Source: Wenzhouxiangella limi (GTDB lineage: Bacteria > Pseudomonadota > Gammaproteobacteria > Xanthomonadales > Wenzhouxiangellaceae). From it: a stretch of DNA of 64,000 bases. The translations under genes and the position numbers were made by a program. The stretch lies in assembly GCF_010499265.1 (NCBI RefSeq), contig NZ_JAAGSC010000043.1, positions 131,843 through 195,842 of the forward strand. Direction: 5' to 3'. The stretch's first letter is position 1; each line of letters opens with the position of its first letter. Below are positions 39,097 to 48,102 of the stretch, one piece after another. Under the pieces are notes generated by a model. The model searched no databases. It was not told the DNA's origin and saw only the letters and a program-made list of their open reading frames with translations.

Positions 39097-39446
39097 TGTC
39101 GGGTCCGCGTTCCGAACGCGTCGCCGGACTGCTGCGGCGCGAACTGGCCGATATTCTTCAGCGCTCGTTCGAGTATGAACTCCCGACCGGTCTGATCAGC
39201 CTGACCGATGTGGAAGTCGCCCGCGACCTGAGCCACGCCAAGGTCTATGTCGCCGTGCTCGAGATCGAACAGGCGCCGGAAATCATCGCCTTCCTCAATG
39301 AACACGCCGGCCAGGTCCGGCACGAGCTGGGCCAGCGGATTCGCCTTCGCCTGACTCCGGCGCTGAAGTTCATTCACGACACCTCCTCGGAGTCGGGCCA
39401 GCGCATCGAACAGCTGCTGGCCGCCGCGCGCAAGCCCCGCAGCTAA
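39096..39446 (+). CDS. rbfA: Ribosome-binding factor A
   Basis: 116 aa cold-shock 30S maturation factor. RVAGLLRRELADIL opens the KH-like fold and DLSHAKVYVAVLE follows. The ATG at 39096 overlaps the infB stop (TGATG). Confidence 0.95.
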   Translation: MSGPRSERVAGLLRRELADILQRSFEYELPTGLISLTDVEVARDLSHAKVYVAVLEIEQAPEIIAFLNEHAGQVRHELGQRIRLRLTPALKFIHDTSSESGQRIEQLLAAARKPRS

Positions 39447-39458
39447 GAGATCCTTCCC

Positions 39459-40343
39459 CTGGTTTCCGGCATCCTGCTCCTCGACAAGCCGGTGGGCTTG
39501 AGTTCCAACGCGGCCCTGGGTCGGGCCAAGCACGCCCTTGGCATGCGCAAGGCGGGCCATACTGGCACGCTCGATCCGCTGGCCTCGGGCCTGCTGGTGC
39601 TGTGCTTCGGCGAGGCGACCAAGGTGGCCGGTTATCTGCTCGACGGCGACAAGACCTACCGGGCCGAAGTGCGCCTCGGCGTGACCACCGAGACCGATGA
39701 TGCCGAGGGCGCGGTGGTCGAAAGCCGCCCCGTACCGGTGCTCGACGAAGAGGCCGTGGAGCGCGCCCTGGCCGGCTTCCGGGGCGCCATCGAGCAGGTG
39801 CCGCCGATGTATTCAGCGCTCAAGCGCGACGGTGAACGCCTGTATCAGCTCGCCCGGCGTGGCGAGACCGTCGAGCGACCGGCGCGCGCGGTCACCGTTC
39901 ACGACCTGGTCTTGCTGTCCCGCAAAGACGATCGGATTGAACTGCGGGTGCGCTGCTCCAAGGGCACTTACATCCGCTCCCTGGCCCGTGATCTGGGCGA
40001 GCAGCTGGGCTGCGGCGCCCATTTGAGCGCGCTGCGCCGCACCCACAGCGAGCCGTTTGATATCGCCGATGCCGTAGATCTCGAAGCGCTGCTGGCCATG
40101 GACAGCGCTGACGCGCGCGCCCGGCTAAAGCCGCCGGACCAGGCGTTGTTGCAACTGCCGGCGATCGAGCTCGACCCCGACCAGGCTGCGCGAGTGCTCA
40201 ATGGCCAGCGGTTGGCGGGCCTGGCGACGGCGGCCGAGGGCCTGGTGCGTCTTTACGCGCCGCAGGGATTCATCGGCATCGGCCAGAGCGACGGGCGCGG
40301 GGCGCTGCAGCCGAAACGCCTGTTCCGGGTTGCGCTCGACTGA
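39459..40343 (+). CDS. truB: tRNA pseudouridine(55) synthase, non-canonical start
   Basis: Makes pseudouridine 55 in the T-loop of most tRNAs. The conserved N terminus SGILLLDKPVGLSSN is in frame with the rbfA stop. Between that stop (39444-39446) and the motif the only codons are GAG ATC CTT CCC CTG GTT, with no ATG, GTG or TTG. CTG 39459, preceded at about 9 nt by AAGAGA, is the best candidate; ATC 39450 is another. The first ordinary start (GTG 39492) would delete SGILLLDKP. With the CTG start the protein is 294 aa with catalytic Asp39 in GHTGTLDPLASG. Sequencing error is also possible. Confidence 0.88.
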   Translation: MVSGILLLDKPVGLSSNAALGRAKHALGMRKAGHTGTLDPLASGLLVLCFGEATKVAGYLLDGDKTYRAEVRLGVTTETDDAEGAVVESRPVPVLDEEAVERALAGFRGAIEQVPPMYSALKRDGERLYQLARRGETVERPARAVTVHDLVLLSRKDDRIELRVRCSKGTYIRSLARDLGEQLGCGAHLSALRRTHSEPFDIADAVDLEALLAMDSADARARLKPPDQALLQLPAIELDPDQAARVLNGQRLAGLATAAEGLVRLYAPQGFIGIGQSDGRGALQPKRLFRVALD

Positions 40344-40352
40344 GCAAAACCC

Positions 40353-41174
40353 TCAGGCGTCGGCCCGCCCCAGCCGCGCCCGAATGCCCTCGGTCAGGTG
40401 TGGCTCGACGGCGTGGCGGATCGGGGTGACCAGCTTGAACGGCGCGGCAATGATGTGGCCGCTGTCGAGCCAGCGCTCGCCACCGGCGATGTCCATGACC
40501 ACGCCGCCGGATTCCTGGACCAGCAGCGCGCCGGCCGCCACGTCCCAGGGTTTGAGGTTGAGCTCCCAGTAGCCGTCCAGGCGCCCGCAGGCCACGTAGG
40601 CCAGGTCCAGCGACGCCGCGCCGGCGCGGCGCACGTCCTCGATCTTTTCAAACAGGGCGTCGAACATGCCCTGGTACGGCGTCATCAAACGCCGCGCCCG
40701 GAACGGAAAGGCGGTACCCAGAACGGCGCCGGCCAGCTCGCGGCGGCCCGAAACCCGGATGCGCTGATCGTTCAAGAACGCGCCTTCGCCGCGACTGGCG
40801 GTGAACATCTCGTCCCGAACCGGATCGTAGATCACGCCGTGCTCGATGCGGCCCTTGATCTTCAAGGCAATGGAGACGGCGTAGTGGGGAATCCCGCGCA
40901 GGTAGTTGCTGGTGCCATCCAGCGGATCGATGATCCAGAGGTGGTCGCTGTCGCCGGTCTGCCCGCTTTCTTCGCCGAGGATGGCGTGATCGCGGTGCAG
41001 GCGCAGTATGTGCTCGCGGATGACCTGCTCGCAGGCCCGGTCGACGTCGCTGACGTAATCGTGCCGCGCCTTGCGCTCGACCGGAATGCTGTCGAGCCGG
41101 TCGCGGTACTTGCGCATCAGGCCGCCGGCCTTGCGCGCGGCTTCCGAGGCGATATTGATGAAGGGATTGGACAA
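40353..41174 (-). CDS. suhB: Inositol monophosphatase family protein (SuhB type)
   Basis: 273 aa. Metal-binding motifs GEES (67-70), DPLDGTSNY (83-91) and the C-terminal WDVAAGALLVQESGG are complete. The start is taken as TTG 41174, giving SNPFINIASEAARKAG aligned with the SuhB N terminus and an AAGAG site 8 nt upstream; the ATG at 41255 would add 27 residues without family support. SuhB also binds NusA-containing antitermination complexes, and this gene lies convergent to and 9 bp from the nusA operon. Confidence 0.9.
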   Translation of the reverse strand: MSNPFINIASEAARKAGGLMRKYRDRLDSIPVERKARHDYVSDVDRACEQVIREHILRLHRDHAILGEESGQTGDSDHLWIIDPLDGTSNYLRGIPHYAVSIALKIKGRIEHGVIYDPVRDEMFTASRGEGAFLNDQRIRVSGRRELAGAVLGTAFPFRARRLMTPYQGMFDALFEKIEDVRRAGAASLDLAYVACGRLDGYWELNLKPWDVAAGALLVQESGGVVMDIAGGERWLDSGHIIAAPFKLVTPIRHAVEPHLTEGIRARLGRADA

Positions 41175-41313
41175 GGCGGTCGCTCTTGCTGGTCTGGGAT
41201 AGTCCGCTATGCTAGCAGAACCCCCGTTTTTTGCTTCGGCCGCGGGCAGACCCATCGCGACGAATACCGCGGAATCGCCGACCGTGATTCGGGGCGTGCG
41301 TTAGCATCTTTTT

Positions 41314-42765
41314 ATGGTTCGGAAGCGGTGGGTCCAAATTCCATTGCGCTGGCTCGACAGCGCCCGGGGCGACGGCAGTTCGCCAGGTTTCAAGCTGACG
41401 CGACCTGGGCGCCGCATGGTGGCGGCGGGGCTGGCCTGTCTTGTGCTGGCGAGTTCGTCGCCGATCCTCGCTGGCGAGGATGGAGCGGGCCATGCGCGGC
41501 CTTTGTCGCTGCAGCAGGCGCTCGAGCGCGCCCGGACAGAGAACAGCCAGCTGGCCGCGCAGCGAGCCCGGCGGGCGCAGGCCGACGCGGTCAAGAGTCA
41601 GACCCGCCAGGGATTTCTGCCCACGGTGTCTGCCGATGCCAGCTACCTTCGCTTCGACGCCTCGCTGCTCGACGATATCCCGACGCTGGATTCGCTCTTT
41701 CCGCCGGTGCTCAGCCGGCGTGACCTGGGGCCGGGGGATGGTCACGTCTTCGGCGTGCAAGTCGTCCAGCCGCTGGTCAATGTCGGCGCCTGGAACGCCC
41801 GACGGCAGGCCGATGCAAAGGTCGACGCCGCCCGGCGAGTGCTCAGCAGAGCCGAGGACGAGCTTGCCCTGGGCGTGGTCGAAGCCTATTTCGGAGCGCG
41901 CACCGCAGGGCGCCAGGTCGCGGCCGAACAACGCGGACTGGCCACCGCGCAACAGGCGCTGGAGCAGGCCGAAGGCGCGTTCCAGGAAGGCCTGGTGTCG
42001 CCGGTCGATGTCCTCAGCGCGCGCAGCCGCGTTTCGGAAATGAAGGCCCGGATTGCCCTGGCCGAAAGCCGCGTGATTACCGCCGAGGCCCGACTGGGCC
42101 AGCTGATCGGCCTGGACGGCGAGCCGGATTTCGAACTGGTCGACCCGGTTCCTGAACCGCGCCGCCGCCTCCGCGAGCGCCCCGATGTTCCCGAATCTCA
42201 GCTGATGGAAGATCGCGCCGACCTCAGGGCGCTGGAAGCGCAGCTGCAGGCCACGGAGTATGCGGTCCGCCGCGCCCGCGCGGCCTTTATCCCCGATGTC
42301 AGCCTGCTTGGACGCTATCAGCGCGTCGACGGTGATCAGCCGTTGAGCTTCAGTGAAACCGGCTGGCTGGTCGGTCTTACCCTGCGCTGGACGCCGTTTG
42401 CCGGATTTGGCCAGGCCGGCAAGCTGGATGAAGCCCGGGCCCGAGAACAGGAAGCGCGGGCCGAGTTGACGGACCTGCGCCGAGAAGCCGGGGTGGAAGC
42501 GCGCAGCGCGCACGCGCAATGGCAGGCGCAGGTGGCCGGCTGGGACCAGGCCGAGGCCGCCGTCGCCGACGCTGCCGAGGCGCTGGATCAGACCTTTGGC
42601 CGCTACGCCGAAGGGCTGGACGACATCACCGATCTGCTGCGCGCGCAGGCCGAGGACCTGGCCGCGCGAACGCGCGAGATCAACGCCCGTTTCAATGCCC
42701 TGATCGCCGCCGAGCGCTATCGCCTGGCCATCGGCGCGGGCTCGGCGACGGAGATACAGCCATGA
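41314..42765 (+). CDS. TolC-family outer-membrane efflux protein
   Basis: Up to 483 aa. Two repeats of the coiled-coil/beta-strand unit typical of outer-membrane efflux channels (LSLQQALERARTENSQ; SPVDVLSARSRV; DITDLLRAQAED). The signal sequence is the hydrophobic VAAGLACLVLASSSPILA. Start uncertain: ATG 41314 leaves 34 residues before the hydrophobic core, TTG 41344 fewer, and ATG 41416 none of the basic residues. It is first of a three-gene RND set, and its stop overlaps the adaptor start (ATGA). Confidence 0.87.
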   Translation: MVRKRWVQIPLRWLDSARGDGSSPGFKLTRPGRRMVAAGLACLVLASSSPILAGEDGAGHARPLSLQQALERARTENSQLAAQRARRAQADAVKSQTRQGFLPTVSADASYLRFDASLLDDIPTLDSLFPPVLSRRDLGPGDGHVFGVQVVQPLVNVGAWNARRQADAKVDAARRVLSRAEDELALGVVEAYFGARTAGRQVAAEQRGLATAQQALEQAEGAFQEGLVSPVDVLSARSRVSEMKARIALAESRVITAEARLGQLIGLDGEPDFELVDPVPEPRRRLRERPDVPESQLMEDRADLRALEAQLQATEYAVRRARAAFIPDVSLLGRYQRVDGDQPLSFSETGWLVGLTLRWTPFAGFGQAGKLDEARAREQEARAELTDLRREAGVEARSAHAQWQAQVAGWDQAEAAVADAAEALDQTFGRYAEGLDDITDLLRAQAEDLAARTREINARFNALIAAERYRLAIGAGSATEIQP

Positions 42766-43892
42766 ACACCGCTGCTTTCCGAGCCGGCTGGGCGAGCGGC
42801 TTGCTGGGCGCTGTCTGCCTTCTGGCCGGCTGCGAAGATCGTTCGCCGGCGCAACCGTCGCCTGCCCCCGTCGAAGTTGAATTCGCCGTGGCCGAGCGCG
42901 TCGAACAGGCCGCCATGGTCCAGGTCGCAGGCGTTGTCCGTCCCGCCCGCCGGGCCGCGCTGGGCACGCGCCAGGCTGGCGCGGTGCGCGCTGTTCTGGT
43001 CGAAGCCGGCGACCGTGTGCAGGCCGGCCAGCGCATTCTTGAGGTCGACGCCCGCGACCTCGAAGCGGTCGTGAGCGCGGCCCGCGAGCAGCGCGCGGCC
43101 GCCGCCGCCGCGTGGCAGCAGGCCCAGCGCAACCGGAAACGCTTCGAGCGGCTGTACGAGGACGAGCTGGTCGCGAAAATCCGGCTGGAAGAAGCCGAGC
43201 TGGCCGAAGAGCGCGCGCAGGGCGCCAAAGAACGCGCCGCGGCGGAACTGGCCGCGGCACAAGTGAACCTGGACTACAGCGTGCTGCGAGCCCCGTTCGA
43301 CGGCGTCGTCTCAGAGATCATCGCCGAAACCGGCAGCTTCGTGGCGCCGGGCCCGCCCCTGGTGGTGTTCGAGGACCGCGACCAGCTCGAAGTCGAGGCC
43401 GGTATCGACCAGGCCAGCGGCACCCGGCTGACGCCGGATCAGATGCTTGAGCTGGAGATCGACGGTTTCGACCGGGTGATCGCCGCCCGCGTCCAGGCCC
43501 TGCTCCCGGCCCTGACAAGCGAGCAGGGTGAGGCTGCCACCGGCACGCGCCTGCGCCTGTCGATCGATGATCCGCCGCCGGGGCTTGCCCCGGGGATGGT
43601 GGTGACGGTCAGGGTACCGGACGATGAGCAGGTGCAGGCGCTGGTGGCGGTGCCAGGCGCGGCGCTGATCCAGCGCGGCCAGCTCGAGGGCGTATTCGTC
43701 ATCGAGGCCGACGCCGAGGGTCAGGATCGTGCCCACCTGCGCTGGGTGACCCGGACCACTGCAGCCAGCGACGGATCTCGGGCTCGCATCCTGCGCGGAC
43801 TGGCGGGGGGTGAGCGGGTGGTTGTCGGCGATGTTGTCAACGAACTCCAGGACAACCAGCGCGTCGTCAGCCGGCGCCGGGCAGCGGATTGA
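42762..43892 (+). CDS. RND efflux periplasmic adaptor lipoprotein
   Basis: 376 aa. The ATG at 42762 gives a lipoprotein signal with LLAGC (Cys24). The lipoyl half-motif (GAVRAVLVEAGDRVQAGQ), a coiled-coil hairpin (~100-165), the second lipoyl half (LDYSVLRAPFDGVVSE) and the beta-barrel domain follow in order, as in MFP/HlyD-type adaptors. It bridges the permease and the TolC-like channel. Confidence 0.92.
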   Translation: MNTAAFRAGWASGLLGAVCLLAGCEDRSPAQPSPAPVEVEFAVAERVEQAAMVQVAGVVRPARRAALGTRQAGAVRAVLVEAGDRVQAGQRILEVDARDLEAVVSAAREQRAAAAAAWQQAQRNRKRFERLYEDELVAKIRLEEAELAEERAQGAKERAAAELAAAQVNLDYSVLRAPFDGVVSEIIAETGSFVAPGPPLVVFEDRDQLEVEAGIDQASGTRLTPDQMLELEIDGFDRVIAARVQALLPALTSEQGEAATGTRLRLSIDDPPPGLAPGMVVTVRVPDDEQVQALVAVPGAALIQRGQLEGVFVIEADAEGQDRAHLRWVTRTTAASDGSRARILRGLAGGERVVVGDVVNELQDNQRVVSRRRAAD

Positions 43893-46800
43893 TGGCAAAG
43901 ACGGGTGTTGCCGGGACCCTGGCCGATCGACTCATCGATTCGCCGCTGGTCCCTTTGATCATTGTCGCCGCCCTGCTGGTGGGGGCCTACGGCCTGGTCA
44001 TGACCCCGCGCCAGGATCGCCCCGACATCGAAGTTCCGACGGCGCTGATCCTGCTTCCTTTCCCGGGCGCCGGCGCCGACCGGACCGATGAACTCGTTGC
44101 CCGGCCGGTGGGCAGCTGGGCTGGCCAGCTCGAGCCGGTGGTCGAAGTCGAGACGGTGGCATCGGCCGATGGGGCCTTGATCCAGGTCGAGTTTTCGCCG
44201 GGCATCAGCGACGCCGAAGCCTATGGTGAGCTCAAGCAGCTGATCGAGCGCAACCGCGATCAGCTGCCGGCCGGCGTCGGGCCTGAAACCATTCAGCTCA
44301 TCGGCGAGGAATTTCTCGCCGGCCTGATGATCACGCTGTTCAGCAAGCAGGCCGATGCGCCGCAGCTTAGACGACTTGGCGAGGAGCTGGCCGTCGAGCT
44401 CGAAACGGTCGCGGGGGTGCGCGCCGTCGACGTTCACGGAGGATTTCGCCGGCAGATCCAGGTCCTGCCGCGGGTTCGGGAAATGGCCGCCGAAGGGTTC
44501 GACCTGGTGCGACTGGCCGAGGCCGTCGAAGCAGCGAGTCTGCGCTTGCCGGCCGAGCCGCTGCGCGGCGAACAAACCCAACGGGTGCGCGCCGGCTCGC
44601 TGCCCGCGTCGGTCAACGACATCGAGCGCATCCCGGTCGCGTCCGGAGACGCCGGGGTGATCTACTTGGGCGACGTCGCCGAGGTAGTGGACGGGCCCGA
44701 ACCGCTGGAGTCGGCCACGCTTTACTGGCAGCATGGCCTGGATACCGAGGTCGCCGCCGTCAGCCTTGCGGTCAGCAGTATCCCGCACCACAACATCAGC
44801 ACGGTCACCGAGCAGGTCCTGAAGCGGCTTGAGAAGCTGGCGCCCAGCCTGCTGCCGGCCGGGGTCGACTACCACATCGGTTACGACGCCGGCAGAGCGG
44901 CGACCGAAACCGTCATGAGCGTGCTGGAAAACCTGGTCGTGGCCACGGTCGTGGTCGTGGTCATCATCCTGGCCGGTCTGGGCTGGCGGGCGGCGGCCGG
45001 CGTGTCGATCATGATTCCGACCATTCTCTCCATCGTCCCGTTTGCGTACCTGTGGCTCGGCTTCACGCTCAATCCCGTCTCCATCGCAGCCATGATTCTC
45101 GCCATCGGTTTGATCGCCGACGATACCGTGATCATGATGGAAAACATCGGCCGGCACTTTCGCGAAGCCGGCAAAAAGACCCGCGAAATCACCGTCCAGG
45201 CGGTGGACGAAGTCGGCAATCCGACGATCCTGGCGGTGCTGCTGATCGTCGCCACGCTGCTGCCGACGGCCTTCATCACCGGCGAGATGGGTCAGTACAC
45301 GCGCGCCATTCCCACCGGCGCGTCTCTGGCGATCCTGTTTTCTCTGTTGATCGCGCTGACCGTGACGCCGTACTTTGCCCATCGCCTGCTCAAAGTCCCC
45401 GCTGCCGGGCGTCGGGCGCAGACAGGCAACGAGGACGACGAGGACGCGGCCGGCCGTCGGCAGCGGTCAAGCGGGTCGCTGGCGCGCGCCTACCGCGGGC
45501 TGCTGACGCCATTTTTTCGTCAGCCCTGGCTGCGCTGGCTGTTCTACGCGATCTTGCTGGCGCTGCTGCTGGCCAGCCTGGCGATGGTGTTTGTGCGCGC
45601 CGTCCAGCTGACCCTGGTGCCCATCCTCGATCGCGAGGTGTTCGTCGTCGAGCTGGAGCTGCCGCCCGACAGTTCGCTGCAGCAAACGCTTGCAGCCGGC
45701 GCTGCCGTCGGGCGCAAGCTGCGCGACTTGCCGGAAGTCGAGGCGTATACCCTGTTTGCCGGCCTCGAGGGGCCGCTGCTGATGCCCGCCCCGGGTCCGC
45801 CCGATCTGTCGACCACCGATGATCACCGCGCCAGCCTGTACGTGCAGCTGCCGCCTGAAGAGCGCCGCGAGCGCCTGAGCTTCGAGCTCGGGCGCGTGCT
45901 GATGCTCGATCTGCCCGCGGTTCTCGAGCCTTACCGGGCCAAGGCGTGGATTCGGCGCATTCCATCCGGCCCGTCGAGCGACAACGGGATCGAGGCTGAA
46001 ATTCGCGGCCCCGACGCCGAGGCCCGACGGGCACTGGCCGACCGGCTTGCCGCCTTGCTCCAGGACCACCCGGCCACCGCCGCCATCGAGCGCTTTCCCA
46101 AACCGGCCGGGCCCGAACTGGACCTGAGAGTCGATTCCGTTCGCGCCTCGGCGCGCGCTGTCGTGCCGGCCCGCGTCGCGGCCAACGTGCGAACGGCCCT
46201 GAGCGGTCGCACCGCGACCACCCTGGATCTGCCCGGTGAACGCCGGCCGGTACCGGTCGTGGTGCGTCTGGCGGCTGATCAGCGCATCGATCGAACCGAC
46301 CTGGCCGGGCTGTACGTGGCCAGCGCCGGAGACGAAGCCGTTCCTCTGCTTGATGTCGTCGACATCCGCTCTACGCGCTGGGCGCGCAACCGCCATCGCA
46401 AGGATCAGCTGCCGCTGGAATATGTCGCCGCGACGGTCAACCGCGACCGCAGCCAGCCGATATCGGTCCAGCGCGACATCGCCGGTCAGCTCGACGAGCA
46501 GGGCTTTGATCCCGAGAACATCCACTGGATCGACGCCCCCGACAACGATGGCCAGCTCAGCCTGTTCTGGAGCGGCGAGTGGCAGATGACGCGCCAGGTC
46601 TACCGGGACCTGGCCCTGGCCGGTCTTGCGGTCATCCTGCTGATTTATTTCATCCTGGCCGGCCGCTTTGGCTCCTACCTGGTGCCGCTGCTGATCATGA
46701 TGCCGATCCCCCTGGTCTTCATTGGCGTCATCCCGGGTCACTGGCTGATGGATCTCAACATCGCCGGTCTGGGTGTGCTGGGCATCATCGCGCTGGCCGG

Positions 46801-47119
46801 CATCGTTGTCCGCAACGCCCTGCTGCTGGTCGATTTCACCGAAAGACATCTGGCCGAGGGCATGGCCACCGATGATGCGCTGATCGAGGCCGGTGTGTTG
46901 AGAACGCGCCCGATTCTGCTGACCGCCGGCACGGTGATGTTCGGCAGCGGGGCGCTGATATTCGAGCCGGCGCTCAAACCGCTCGGCCTGACCCTGCTCA
47001 GCGGCGTCCTGGTCTCGACCTTGCTGACGCTGGTGCTGATTCCGATCCTGTATTTCCATTGCTTTGCAGAAAATGAGCAACGTCAAACGGATCGCGGGTC
47101 CGATTCCGGCGCGCGCTGA
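43892..47119 (+). CDS. RND-family efflux permease
   Basis: 1,075 aa with the usual two sets of one plus five membrane helices separated by periplasmic domains. TM4 has the paired acidic residues of the proton relay (GLIADDTVIMMEN). TM10 carries LAGIVVRNALLLVDF, where Arg takes the place of the AcrB Lys, as in several HAE/CzcA-like subgroups. The substrate (organic compound or metal) is not deducible. ATG 43892 overlaps the adaptor stop; a TTG three bases earlier is also in frame. No local regulator gene accompanies the set. Confidence 0.93.
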   Translation: MAKTGVAGTLADRLIDSPLVPLIIVAALLVGAYGLVMTPRQDRPDIEVPTALILLPFPGAGADRTDELVARPVGSWAGQLEPVVEVETVASADGALIQVEFSPGISDAEAYGELKQLIERNRDQLPAGVGPETIQLIGEEFLAGLMITLFSKQADAPQLRRLGEELAVELETVAGVRAVDVHGGFRRQIQVLPRVREMAAEGFDLVRLAEAVEAASLRLPAEPLRGEQTQRVRAGSLPASVNDIERIPVASGDAGVIYLGDVAEVVDGPEPLESATLYWQHGLDTEVAAVSLAVSSIPHHNISTVTEQVLKRLEKLAPSLLPAGVDYHIGYDAGRAATETVMSVLENLVVATVVVVVIILAGLGWRAAAGVSIMIPTILSIVPFAYLWLGFTLNPVSIAAMILAIGLIADDTVIMMENIGRHFREAGKKTREITVQAVDEVGNPTILAVLLIVATLLPTAFITGEMGQYTRAIPTGASLAILFSLLIALTVTPYFAHRLLKVPAAGRRAQTGNEDDEDAAGRRQRSSGSLARAYRGLLTPFFRQPWLRWLFYAILLALLLASLAMVFVRAVQLTLVPILDREVFVVELELPPDSSLQQTLAAGAAVGRKLRDLPEVEAYTLFAGLEGPLLMPAPGPPDLSTTDDHRASLYVQLPPEERRERLSFELGRVLMLDLPAVLEPYRAKAWIRRIPSGPSSDNGIEAEIRGPDAEARRALADRLAALLQDHPATAAIERFPKPAGPELDLRVDSVRASARAVVPARVAANVRTALSGRTATTLDLPGERRPVPVVVRLAADQRIDRTDLAGLYVASAGDEAVPLLDVVDIRSTRWARNRHRKDQLPLEYVAATVNRDRSQPISVQRDIAGQLDEQGFDPENIHWIDAPDNDGQLSLFWSGEWQMTRQVYRDLALAGLAVILLIYFILAGRFGSYLVPLLIMMPIPLVFIGVIPGHWLMDLNIAGLGVLGIIALAGIVVRNALLLVDFTERHLAEGMATDDALIEAGVLRTRPILLTAGTVMFGSGALIFEPALKPLGLTLLSGVLVSTLLTLVLIPILYFHCFAENEQRQTDRGSDSGAR

Positions 47120-47213
47120 CGCGGTCAGCGCCCCGGACTCGTCAACCGATGGATCACGGCGCGGCTGCTGAGCGCGACTTTCACTGTCATTCCGAGACCG
47201 CCTTGCGCAACGT

Positions 47214-48056
47214 TTACTGCGCGTCCAGACCCAGATCGAGGCTGGGAGCAGAATGGGTAATCGCGCCCACCGAAATTATGTCCACCCCGGTTTCGGCGAT
47301 CGCGCGCACGCTGTCCAGGGCGACGCCGCCGGAGGCTTCGAGGATTACGCTCAAGCCGGTGGTGCGCGCCACGGCCGCGCCCAGGTCGGAGAGCGAGAAA
47401 TTGTCCAGCAGGATGACTTCGGCGCCACCGTCCAGGGCCTCGTCGAGCTGGCCGAGGTGGTCGATTTCGACCGAAATCCGGGTCATGTGCCCGGCCGATT
47501 GGCGCGCACGCTCCAGCGCCGCGGCCACGCCGCCGCACACGGCCACGTGGTTGTCCTTGATCAGTACCGCGTCGTCGAGCCCGAAGCGGTGCGCTGCACC
47601 GCCGCCGGCGGCCACCGCCGCCAGTTCCAGCGCGCGCAGGCCGGGCGAGGTCTTGCGGGTGTGGGCGATGCGCGCCGAGGTGCCGGCGACCGCGTCGACG
47701 AAGGCGCGGGTCAGAGTGGCAATGCCGCTCAGGCGACCGAGAAAATTCAGCGCCGTGCGCTCCGCGGTCAGGATGGCGCGCGCCGGGCCGGACAAGCTGG
47801 CGATAGGCGTTCCGGCCGCAAGCCTGGCGCCGTCGTCCAGGTGCCACCGGGCCTCGATCCGGGAATCGACCTGGGCCAGGGTCGCGGCCGCGGCGGCGCG
47901 GCCTGCCAGCACGCCGGGGCTGCGCGCGCGCAGCTCGAAGCGCGCGCGCACGTGGTCCGGGATGGTGGCCTGGCCGGTGACGTCGCCGCGCCCACCCAGA
48001 TCCTCGGCCAGGGCCAGCGCCACGATGCGGCGCAGCGCCGGATCGGCAATGTTCAT
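47214..48056 (-). CDS. nadC: Nicotinate-nucleotide diphosphorylase (carboxylating)
   Basis: 280 aa. Converts quinolinate and PRPP to nicotinate mononucleotide with loss of CO2, joining the NadA/NadB pathway to NAD. The conserved LNFLGRLSGIATLT, HTRKTSPGLR and IKDNH motifs are present. The start at 48056 has GGGAG 9 nt upstream; in-frame extension lies in nadB. It is last of nadA-nadB-nadC and convergent with the RND genes. Confidence 0.95.
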   Translation of the reverse strand: MNIADPALRRIVALALAEDLGGRGDVTGQATIPDHVRARFELRARSPGVLAGRAAAAATLAQVDSRIEARWHLDDGARLAAGTPIASLSGPARAILTAERTALNFLGRLSGIATLTRAFVDAVAGTSARIAHTRKTSPGLRALELAAVAAGGGAAHRFGLDDAVLIKDNHVAVCGGVAAALERARQSAGHMTRISVEIDHLGQLDEALDGGAEVILLDNFSLSDLGAAVARTTGLSVILEASGGVALDSVRAIAETGVDIISVGAITHSAPSLDLGLDAQ

Positions 48057-48102
48057 GGGTGGGTCTCCCTTAAGTTCTGGTCCGGACGAAATCGGTTGAC
48101 GC

